Below are positions 11,901-21,675 of a DNA stretch of 64,000 nt, one piece after another. Made by a program: the position numbers and the translations under genes. A model generated the notes under the pieces. That model was not told the origin of the DNA and made no database searches. It saw only the letters and a program-made list of their open reading frames with translations. The first letter of the stretch is position 1. The number at the start of each line of letters is the position of its first letter. Where the stretch lies: positions 10,878,908-10,942,907 of the forward strand of contig NC_040021.1 of assembly GCF_000972845.2 (NCBI RefSeq), read 5' to 3'. The stretch is from Larimichthys crocea (lineage: Eukaryota > Chordata > Actinopteri > Sciaenidae).

Positions 11901-14900
11901 GGGGACATGCACGCGCACACACTAAAAATGTGTCTCTACGCTGACTTGACTTTTGACCCGATTGTAAATTAAACCCCCGGCAGCAGCCGACATCCCTGTT
12001 TGTAATATTAGCTTTTTCCTTTTGCACTCCTGCCGCAGGTCATCACAGGTTATGAGGAGAATCTGAACTCTTTGAGTCATTTGGTGGTTTAATGTTACAT
12101 TTACTTACAGACACGGTTAAATCTCCTTCTGCACGGCTGCATCACAAGCATTTATTTCTACACTGTGCAGCCTTATCATTATTATTATTGTAATAATAAC
12201 AATAATAATAATGTGTGACACAGCTCATGAGGTAATCAGCCAATTAGTAGAGCGACCGAAATGTTTTCAGCTACAATTTTGATAAATTATTGATCATTTT
12301 TGGTTAATTACAGCTTTTCCAACGTGATGATTTGCTTCTTTATTCTCTTTCATATCACTGTAAATTGAATTTTGGGGAACTTTTAACTGTTAGTTGGACA
12401 AACAAAGCTATTTAAAGAGATCACCTCAGGCTATAGGAAACTGGGATTTGCATTTAGCACTATTTCATGATCAAAACTACCCTAAGTGACATGTTTCAAT
12501 ATATCCTCACAGATATGCACTATATCAACTCTTTTCTCTAGTATTCAGCAAACTAAAATAGTGAGTCTCTAAAAAGGCTGCCTGTGGTGGAATTGATGAG
12601 CTGTTGATGCAAGACGTTTACTCTGCGTGCTGACAGAAGCTTTTATTTCCGAAAGCATGCACAGGAGCTGACTTGTGTGCTATTTTCTGGAGTAATAAGA
12701 CAAATGCAGCGCCAAGTTGTAGATGCAATGCAGGAAGTTTAAACTGCTGGCAGTAGTTTCTTCTTTTGTTTTGCACATTCCGCACAGAAAAGTACTAGTG
12801 TAAAAAAAGGGGAAGTGCCCCAGCCAACGCCCCTGATTTCTGCCCTTCAGTAAGGAAAACATGCCCGCAGACACACCCCTCTCTCCCCACCTGGAGCTTT
12901 TTCACCCACCTTAACTCTCCGTCCAGCGCTTGAATCACAGCTGCAAAACTCCGGCTGGTTTGGTTCAGGTACAGGTAGCAGGTCCGCAGACTCTCACTCA
13001 TGGACTCCTGGCAGGACAGGCAGAGAAAGGTAGTGTGTCGGTAAAAGCCTGCGGGTCTGAGGGCGCTGGAGGGTCGGGCGGCCTCTTGAAGGCCTCGCTC
13101 CCCCAGCCTCCAGCCCAGAAGGAGGGATCGAGGTGCGGACCCGCAGCCCCGCGGTGCCACGGAGAGAGAGCGCTTGAACACGGACAGAGAGACTGGACAC
13201 TTGCAGCAAGCTCCGGCCATACGAATAACCTGCGACCGACCCTGCAGCTATAACCCGAACCGATCCATGTCGACGGCACGGCTGGTGGAGGAGAACAAAA
13301 CACGCAGTCCATGTAGAGGACAAGCGAGCTGAGAGGTCGAACGAGGTGAGAAACTTTTGGGACGTGCAGGAGAGCTAAAACAAGCGCACCGCGGATCTCT
13401 AAGCAGTCTGACCTCTGCGTGTGTGTGAGCAGGGTCTGTGCACAGCGTTGGTAAATCTACTGTTATGAACACACCGCTCCTCCCACCTCCACTCCAAAAC
13501 AACAGCTGTAATCCCCCTAATGTGAAGGAAGCGTGTCATCTCCGGCCATTGCTAACACATTGTTAAAGTGGCATTAATGCAGTGTTTTGCATGGAAATGG
13601 CTGCACATGCATAGAAATGTGCATTAAAAAATAAGTATGGGATCTTCATTTCATGATCACAGGACTCATGTATGAGATTGCATGCATGCAAATAATTTAA
13701 AAAAATGTTTTATGGTTTAATATAAAACAACAAATCATTACAAAATTGCGTATCCCTTCTTGTGCATGCATAATTGAGCTATCCAGATTTTTTGTTGTTG
13801 TTGTTGAAAGTGAATCAGGAACTGAGCAACAGATCCTGGCTGTTGACATGACCCAGATATGTGAACCAGGAGAACACGTGGGTTATACAGAAGTCATTTT
13901 TGCCTTTATTTCAAAATAAGAGCACAGTGTCACTAAAGATAACCCCAGTTTTAGGATTAACAAATCAATCCTAAAACTGCTTTTTAAAGCTGGATGAGAG
14001 AATAAGCAGGATTATTTTAACCTGGCGACAGCATGTTGGCGCACTGAGAGACTGTGGGACGGGCAGTACGATGTACAGTATGTGTAGATACAGGTGTGAG
14101 GGTGAACAGTGATGCTTTGGTTAAATATTAAAGGTCCAGTGTTTAGGAGGTAGTGCCACCCAGTGAAGTTGAAAATGAATATTCCCCCGTGTCTCACCCT
14201 CTTCTTCCAAGCATGTAGGAATGCACATAAAAAGAAAAAATGTCATATCTAGATCAGTGTTTGGTTTGTCTGTTCTGGGCTACTGTAGAAAAATGGCAGA
14301 CTCCATGGAAGAGGACCCGCTCTCACTGTTGCTATAAAGGGCTGATTATAAGACAACAAAAACACAACAATTTGTATATGGTGATCATACACTCATGTAA
14401 ACATACTAAGGAATAATTTATTCAATTCCTGCTAATAGACACTCCTAAATCTCACACACTGGATCACTATAATATAAATACTACATCAATCGGAAGCAAT
14501 AGAAATCAAAAAATAGAAGTAACCATGGCAGAAACTTTAGCCTGACAGTGAAAATTTATTTTCTTTCTACTTAAAGGTCCAGTGTGTAGGATTTAGTGGA
14601 CTCTAGTTGTAGATTGCAACCCCCTTGTTCCACCTTCTCACTCCCGAAGAAGGTGAAGGAGAAACTATGGTGGCTGCAAAACATGTGGAGCCAGTGTTTG
14701 GTTTGTGCGTTCTGGGCTACTGTAGAAACATGGCGGACTCCGTGGAAGCGGACCTGTCCGTAGATATAAGAGGCTCAAGGTAAAACATAACAACTTTTAT
14801 TTTAATGTTATGTTACACCACTGAAAACATAGTTATGAATATGATATTCCATTTCTGCCATGTTATGTCCCCTAAATCTGACACACTGAACCCATTTATC

Positions 14901-15654
14901 TCTATCTTGGTGGTCAGAGGTCTGTAACCAGGCCAGTTTTAGCTATGTGGTTAGTATTTCTAACCACACACTCTGATGGGTCTAACACCTGTTCCTCATT
15001 CACTTCTGTGCATCTTCCTGATTTGGCTTTAGCACTCACATATACTCCCTTTGTAATATGGGTGAATTTGAATAATTAAATCCACATGTAAGACAACATT
15101 GGTTGCCTGGGATCCTTTTAATAAAGCTGCCAACCAAAAACAAAGGCCTGACATAGACCATGTTGCTGGTCTCTCTCTTCACTTCTGTCTGGCTCAGGGT
15201 CACATTGGTGTTAAAACAGCGGGATAAGCCGTCAACCATGCGCACAGCATCTCTACCAAGCTCATTATGTGAAGTAAATCCCGAGTCAATGGTCATATAT
15301 ATATATCTGCCTGTGTGTGTGTCGCAGCCAACACCACACAGAGAGAGAGAGAGAGAGAGCGCAGATCTTATTAGTCCAACTGGGCTGACGCTGTTTCCAT
15401 TGGTAGCACAACTAACACAGCACATAGGTCAATCCTTTACAATGTGCAGACCTACTTGTTGATGCACTGAAACAAAGGGACATTATGTACAGATCTTTAC
15501 ATGCACCCGGCCTCCATGTGCGTCATGTTTATTCTAAGGAAGCGACTCTACTCACATAATCCAACTTTGGCATGACGGCACCGCAGCCCCCCATTTTAAA
15601 TTTAAACAGGTTGAATATCTCCTCCGGGTGGCCCAGTGACTTCACGATGTCCAT
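8931..15654 (-). CDS. fdft1: Squalene synthase (farnesyl-diphosphate farnesyltransferase), complete, 8 coding exons, 419 aa
   Basis: Catalyses head-to-head condensation of two farnesyl diphosphates to squalene with NADPH, the committed step of sterol synthesis, on the ER membrane. Coding exons: 15654-15556, 13007-12910, 11764-11581, 11409-11281, 11053-10862, 10642-10466, 10338-10186, 9158-8931; GT/AG introns, total 1260 nt. Exon 1 encodes the typical start [19 protein letters not shown]. The two Mg-binding acid motifs are D80-TVED-D85 and D219-YLED. The block around [19 protein letters not shown] is nearly invariant in the family. A C-terminal membrane anchor lies at about residues 386-406 ([17 protein letters not shown]), as in human. 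Intron 1 (2.5 kb) contains a GC-rich island and two MITEs; the last intron contains a hAT relic. The human protein has 417 residues, so the length is normal. Confidence 0.97.
9210..10148 (+). mobile_element. Non-autonomous hAT transposon with decayed BED zinc finger, inserted in the last fdft1 intron
   Basis: A perfect 8-bp target-site duplication, ATGGAAAG, flanks the element (9202-9209 and 10149-10156), as expected for hAT. The ends are TAGGGATGGG and, on the opposite strand, TAGAGATGGG (9 of 10 identical). Subterminal repeats rich in ATCGAT/GATCG occur near both ends. The plus strand from 9450 reads a BED-type zinc-finger start: SVVWDHFE, then C-I-H-C and H-L-N-N-V-H ligands, interrupted by a TAA directly after HFE. 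The catalytic transposase region is missing, so this is an internally deleted, dead ZBED/hAT-type copy. Confidence 0.88.
12910..13220 (-). promoter_or_regulatory. GC-rich island in fdft1 intron 1; candidate alternative first exon reading into exon 2
   Basis: A CpG-rich block (about 12.9-13.5 kb) sits directly upstream of coding exon 2. An ATG at 13220 on the minus strand opens 71 codons that run in frame without a stop through the exon-2 acceptor into [16 protein letters not shown]. The new N-terminus is Arg/Ser/Leu-rich and free of acidic residues at first ([19 protein letters not shown]...), resembling a targeting presequence. Alternative first exons are known for vertebrate FDFT1, but chance openness is plausible because GC-rich DNA has few stops and other frames are open here too. 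Confidence 0.35.
14133..14463 (+). mobile_element. MITE copy 1, 'GGTCCAGTGT' family, in fdft1 intron 1
   Basis: Begins GGTCCAGTGTTTAGGAGGTAG and ends CCTAAATCTCACACACTGGATC, which are imperfect inverted repeats of each other. The middle (GTTCTGGGCTACTGTAGAAA) matches the copy at 14576-14892. It is more diverged than the second copy. No coding capacity. Confidence 0.75.
14576..14892 (+). mobile_element. MITE copy 2, 'GGTCCAGTGT' family, in fdft1 intron 1
   Basis: Starts GGTCCAGTGTGTAGGATTTA and ends TAAATCTGACACACTGAACC, giving clear terminal inverted repeats. It lies in the same orientation as the copy about 110 bp to its left and shares its core. A third copy sits inverted at 59467-59741 in ncoa7. 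Confidence 0.8.
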
Positions 15655-15930
15655 GCTGCTTCAGGTGTTCAGCTGCTACTCTGACAAACTGATGCGTGAG
15701 TCAGGAGAGATGCTCCCCATCAATCTGATCGACGCGCCGGCAGCAGCGGCAGCAGCAGCACGCACACACACACACACAACAGTGGCATGCGTCGTCAGAT
15801 CGACTGACGCCTCTGATTGGCTGGAGTGTCATGGGCTTAGCGGGCAGCCGCCAATGAGAGAGCAGAGTGTCTGGTGTGATGCCCCGCCTGTGAGTGGAGC
15901 GCGGCATATGATTGGTCAGATGTTTATCCG
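15655..15930 (-). promoter_or_regulatory. fdft1 promoter with SRE-like element and three CCAAT boxes
   Basis: Within 270 bases upstream of the fdft1 ATG there are three NF-Y (CCAAT) boxes: ATTGG at 15816-15820, CCAAT at 15851-15855, ATTGG at 15911-15915. Between them, 15871-15880 reads ATCACACCAG on the minus strand, one base different from the sterol regulatory element I recall for the human squalene synthase promoter (ATCACGCCAG). A GC box (CCCCGCC) follows at 15882. SREBP plus NF-Y is the established control of this enzyme. A CAG/CA-rich simple stretch lies at 15738-15778. No TATA box is seen. Confidence 0.7.
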
Positions 15931-16100
15931 AAAGGGAAACCATACCTGCTCATTTAAAATTACATAATACCTGTTGGACCTCAGTGTGTATCACATCACA
16001 TTATGTCGAAAAGTATGACTTAATTAATTCATCTTTTTTTAAGATGGTCCATTATTACAAATAAAAAAAAACGTTTCTTTGTGTTGTCCAATTTTATTTT

Positions 16101-16825
16101 TCTGGTATGTTTTAATGTGTTATGGTTTTCTTCTGGTATGTTTTAGTATGTTATGGTATGTTTTAGTATGTTATGGTTGTGTTCTGGTATGTTTTAGTAT
16201 GTTATGGTTGTGTTCCGGTACGTTTTAATATGTTATGGTATGTTTTAGTATGTTATGGTTGTCTTCTGGTATATTTTAGTGTGTTATGGTTGTGTTTAGG
16301 TATGTTTTAGTGTGTTATGGTTGTGTTCTGGTATGTTTTAGTGTGTTATGGCTGTGTTTAGGTATGTTTTAGTATGTTACAGTTGTGTGCTGGTATGTTT
16401 TAGTGTGTTATGGTTGTGTTTAGGTATGTTTTAGTATGTTATGGTATGTTTTAGTATGTTATGGTTGTGCTCTGGTATGTTTTAGTATGTTACGGTTGTG
16501 TTTAGGTATGTTTTAGTATGTTACGGTTGTGTTCTGGTATGTTTTAGTATGTTATGGTTGTGTTTTGGTATGTTTTAGTATATTATGGGATGTTTTAGTA
16601 TGTTACGGCTGTGTTCTGGTATGTTTTAGTATGTTATGGTTGTGTTTTGGTATGTTTTACTATATTATGGGATGTTTTAGTATGTTACGGTTGTGTTCTG
16701 GTATGTTTTAGTATGTTATGGTTGAGTTTTGGTCTGTTTTACCATATTATGGTATGTTTTAGTATGTTATGGTTGTGTTCTGGTATGTTTTAGTATGTTA
16801 TGATTGTGTTCTGGTATATTTTTCT
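16101..16825 (+). repeat. 31-bp minisatellite (about 23 units)
   Basis: Tandem array of a unit of about 31 bp with core TATGTTTTAGTATGTTATGG followed by TTGTGTTCTGG. Some units lack the second part and carry only the TATGTTTTAG-TATGTTATGG core, so unit length varies. Because the unit is stop-poor, it yields repetitive Cys/Val/Phe reading frames on the plus strand that are not genes. Confidence 0.92.
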
Positions 16826-16829
16826 CTGT

Positions 16830-19800
16830 CTGACTGGGAAGCAATTTTGTTTTTAAAAAGCTACACAAATAAAGCTATTATTGTTATTGTTATTAATTCA
16901 AACATCTTTGTCATATAATGAATTGCAATTAGCAATATGACACATTGTATTATAATTTCTTGTTCCCATGTGCGGAAATTTAGGTGTAACATGACCAGAA
17001 GTACAAGAACATATGCACGTTATAGATAAGTACTTTAAAAACCTGAATACTAAGATTAGCCAGCGTGCCCCAGAGTGTGGCCTTGATGCATGGTTTTGAA
17101 CTGGCTATTGTGCCCTTAAGAGAGATGATTTCCTCCATGTAACACAGCAGATGATGTGTAAATTGTTTTTAAAAAAAAACATGTTGCACATCAAAAAGGT
17201 TACAGGTTTACTTCCTGGTTATGAACTCCAAGAGTTTCCAGAGATCAAGCATTTCTCAGCTTGATAAAAGTTTTACAGCTATAAAAACTATGTAAAAAGA
17301 GTCATAACTGACCTTGTTTGCAGGTGGAAGTATCCTTACAGTTTACAGTTTTGCAGACATCTCTTTTATAATGGTGGTTGATGTAGGAAATAGAGGCTTT
17401 CTGGGCCTGTGATGAACTGTCCACACATGGCTCTGTTCAGGGTATAGCTCACCTCTCACCTGATTTCAGTTGAGATCAGCTTCAGCCCCCTCATGACCTT
17501 GCAAAGAGGTATATGATGGATAGGTGCATTATGATTTATTAACATTATACACTGAGACACATTTTTTTTTTGAATCAGATTTGTAGTATTTAATTAATTG
17601 GTTGAATTGGGTAACTCAGCCTCACATGACCAGCTCATTTTTTACTGTAACATCTCTTTAACTTCCTGTTGTATACTTGCAGTTTCACACACACAATCAC
17701 ATGCAGACATCTACAAAAAAACTTTCAAGTTAGAAGAAGAGTGAGACAGTGTGTATTAACCATCAAACCTGAGGTAAACTAAATGATTAAGAGCTGGCTG
17801 AAAATATTCAAAGCTTCCAACTGTCTCAAAGCTTCCAACTGTCCAAGTCAGGAGAAATATAACAGTTAGCAGGAGCACAGAGACCCTATTTACACATCAG
17901 CTAAAACCATTATGTTAATGGTTTTGGAGTTAATAAGGATCCACTGAGCTCACCAACAAATCCAATAAGTGTGGAGATGCACATCTCTGAAACACTGAAA
18001 ATGCTGTGTGATTCATTACAGGGGGAAACAGACCGTAAGTTATTCAAACAAAATCTATTTAAAGTTCCATCATTCAGTGTTCAATAGACCTTTTATATTG
18101 GGAACTACTTTGCCTAACCTGTACCCATGTGGTTACGTCTTGCTCGGTTATCACCATTGCAGGTGAATGACAAAGTTAGTTTCCTTGTTTTCATGCAGTA
18201 TATTTTTTTGCAAAGGTTAGCATACCTGTGCCATTTAGGGGCAGCAGTTGCTGCAGGATTGCTGGGGCCTGTAAAAAGATGTGCTTCTTATTTAGCATGT
18301 CACTGTACAAAGCACAAGATCGAATAGTGAGAATTTTGTGCAAACCTGAAGTGTAAGTGCAGATTTTGGGCGAGCAGCTGCAGTGAAAGGTGTCACTGTA
18401 GGGTTTTTAGGTGTCACCAAGAATCAAGGTAAAATGGACAATGAAGTTTAGCTGTCTGAAGTTTATGTGTCCACCAGCTCAAAGATTAAAGAACAGAGAG
18501 AGCATCAATGACAATAGAAATTACATAAAAGAGGGAGCTGGTTGCAAAATGGATGTGTTGTGGACGGTTATACCAGACAAAAGTTTTTTACTACGGTATT
18601 GATGGCTGTCATTGATGGCTATTCTCACTCACTCTGGTGTATTTTCATGTTTAGGCCTGTAGATGGCTGTTGTGACAGACAGATGGAGCTGTGAATGTTG
18701 GAGCTCACACGCACCACCAGGGGGAACAGTTCTTTTCCCAGCCATCAGGATTGTACACACTGTGTCAACCTCCCCACAAGTGATGTGGAAGACTCAGACT
18801 TAACATCCAGGATTTCCATGACAACAGAGAAGATATGGACCAGATAAGAAGGATGGATGACCACAGAAGCAGCTGGAGAACGGTGGTCACCGTAACTCCC
18901 CACCCGAATACAAAGGTAGCAGTATTGACGTGATCCGCTAAAGTTAATTTTATACATGTGTATTATATTAATCAAAGGAACATTCCTTAAATATTATTCC
19001 TAGTCATGTAATTATCATTAAATTTTAAAAGGCCAAATCCAACAAATGATTCATTATTTTTTTCAGTTTCAGAGGGAAAGACTTATTTGTGTGGACGTCA
19101 ACCAACCAGTCATCACAGGGAGACCCAGCACCGCTGAACCACCCTCAACACCCTACTACTCCCAGGCACCCTCCACCACGCTCGTCACTCTCCAGCCAAG
19201 AAGAGGATGAGGAGCACCCCACTCTGACCAGCACAGAGGACATGTGGCCATCAGCTTTTTCTGTGCTGGTGGGTTTGGACGCACACACCAACCTATTCTC
19301 AGTCCCAGCCAGCGTCCTTTGTGGAAGCCATCTTGTGCTGATGCTTAAAGAAGAAGCACGCCTCAACAATCGTCCTTTAATGTGGAGTATATAATGGATG
19401 TATGATAACATGACAACTAATTAAGATAAATACTGGATGATGTACAAATAATTGTACTGAAAGGCCAGTTTATACTATAAAGGCATGCTTTATATGTGAG
19501 TGGAATTGGAGAGAATGAACTATTTTTGAGCAGCTCCTGAACAGTTTGAGCTGTGTAAAGGGTCCAAAGTTTTTCCTCCATGTTTATTTTGGAAGTAGCC
19601 TATTTTTTCAGCACAAACTCCTGCCAGCATTTCCTCACAATGTACTATCTTCATTTTTACATCAGTGCCTCTTTGTTCCCTTGTATTTCCCTTGTATTTT
19701 CTCTTTCTCGTTGCGTGTCTCATCTGTCTCTGCCTGTTTGTGTGTGCTGCTGGGCGTGGCCTCTGTTTCCCGCTCACCTGGCTAATCACCACCACACCTC

Positions 19801-21675
19801 CATCTCATCAACTAATCAGCCTGCTCAGGATAAAAGAGCGACTCTGCTTTACCAGATTGTCCTGTCACCTTTCCTTCTGTTTTAATTTATTATTCATTTT
19901 TAATAATCCTGAAGGAACCTCAGGAACTACTGGACTGTCAAAATAAGCATTGTGAAGGTATTTCTGTGGTGTCCATTGTTGTGGAGGAATTGCTGAAGTC
20001 AAAGGTCAATGGTGAGGTCAGGAGGGAAGAAAGTGTTCAGGAGCCTCTGATGTCTTATGCTGTATTATTTATTGACGCTTGATCAAGGAGAATTAGAGAC
20101 ACTTTCAAAGTACATCAGAAGTGCCTGAGTCAGTCTCACATTCTGCCAAACCCGTGCTGGTGGATAGACTTTAAACCCAAAGATAACACCTAAAATACTA
20201 TACGACAAAGAGAATGTTTTTACCAAGAACGGTGTCATTGGAGACACACATGTCTGTTTACGTCAATAGGAACATCAACGGCAAGCTATCCATTATGTCT
20301 AAGCAGGCAGCAATAGGTTTCTTCGGCCCTGGTCACCACAGTGTTGAGATAGACTGGCACCTACTGTTTCCAGTGAAAGCCAAACAACTAATACTGTCGA
20401 GGACCTCAAGGCACACACGTGACCTTGTGTAACCTAAGGATTAAAAATTCCATAACATCCATATTTTCTGAACTTTTACAAACTAAACTATCAATGGATA
20501 AACTGACTGCTTTTTTTATTACTTTGCTTGAGTAAAAGATCTGAATAGTTCTTCCACCTCTGCTACTCGACGCAGTAAAAACCAGATCCAGTCTAACGTG
20601 TTTTGTTTATAGCAGCAGTCTCTTCACATATGTTCACCTGCCTTTGTTTAAATGTGACACTGTCTGTACTTGCTTACCTCAATCAGCCAACAACATTTCT
20701 TTAAAGACTGATGTTGTTCCAATTTGTTGTGTTGTTGCTAACGAAACACACAACTCCTCAGTGATGATGATCATGTTGCTGATAAAGAGCCAAAGGCACC
20801 AGACCTCCATAGTTGTTGTTTTGATGAGTTCGAAATGGTTTTAATATATTACCAGATGTCATCTTATTTCACTTTATTATAATATATGCTGTGTGTGTTT
20901 TGTTGGTGTTGGACAAGCAATAAAGAAAACTTTGGAAAAGCTGTGGTACCTGAACTGTTTGATTATTGCACACATACATCATTCATCAGAGTGACAACAG
21001 AGTCATGTGTTTAAATAATAACAAACAAACCCCAGGTGAATTTTCTTTATGAAAATTAAAACACATTTTTAGCTTAATATTCACCTAGAGACTAACACAT
21101 TAATGGATAGCAGCAAATACAACAGCAAAATGGGTCATCTGGGATCATAGAAGGACTTTTCTTAGCTATGTAAATAGATTTTTGCTCAAGAGTACCCAAC
21201 TGTGAACCGAAGCCAACTTTATGAATCACAGGCATCTCACACATTTCCTTTGTCTTCTACTCTTTTCACTTTGTAAGGTGAAACTGTGACATCCTGCACT
21301 TCAGAAGAAACTTTTCTGCATGCTTCTAGCAACCCGTCAAACCGGAAATAAAGTACACTGAAGCTGTCATGAGGCAGTTATTGACACACACACACTGTGC
21401 AGCTTGGCTGCTAGAGTAATGCTATACCTCATCAGTGTGCATGCCCAATAATATCTACATAGCCACAGGCATTCCCAAGAGGAGGAGCTCAGTGTTGACA
21501 GTCACAAACTCTCAACAAGCTGCCTGGTTAAACACGTCATGTGTAAATGCTCTGGTGTCGCTTAGTTTGTCAGAGCAGTCTTTGTTGTAATGAGCTGAGC
21601 TAAAACTCATGACTGACCCTACAAGAGAATTTTTTTATTAAAGGTTTCCTGAATTAGCAGAGCTGAGGACTCTGG
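16830..21675. other. Gene-poor spacer between fdft1 and the deaminase-like gene
   Basis: Mostly AT-rich with no recognised gene. An open frame at 19089-19394 (+) encodes a Pro/Ser/Thr-rich peptide with no family resemblance. The reverse complement of 20515-20575 is a fragment of the MITE family also seen at 4125. I looked for NEIL2, which lies between FDFT1 and GATA4 in human, and saw no trace of its N-terminal or zinc-finger motifs. Confidence 0.5.

Noticed and set aside
12994..13323. Two further minus-strand ORFs beside the fdft1 intronic island
   Set aside because: Out of frame with fdft1 exon 2; openness is explained by GC content.
16529..16793. Repetitive Cys/Val/Phe-rich ORFs on the plus strand
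   Set aside because: They are translations of the 31-bp minisatellite; no start, splice or family evidence.
19089..19394. 101-codon plus-strand Pro/Ser/Thr-rich ORF
   Set aside because: Two frames are open through the same region, no known domain, and no convincing splice partners.
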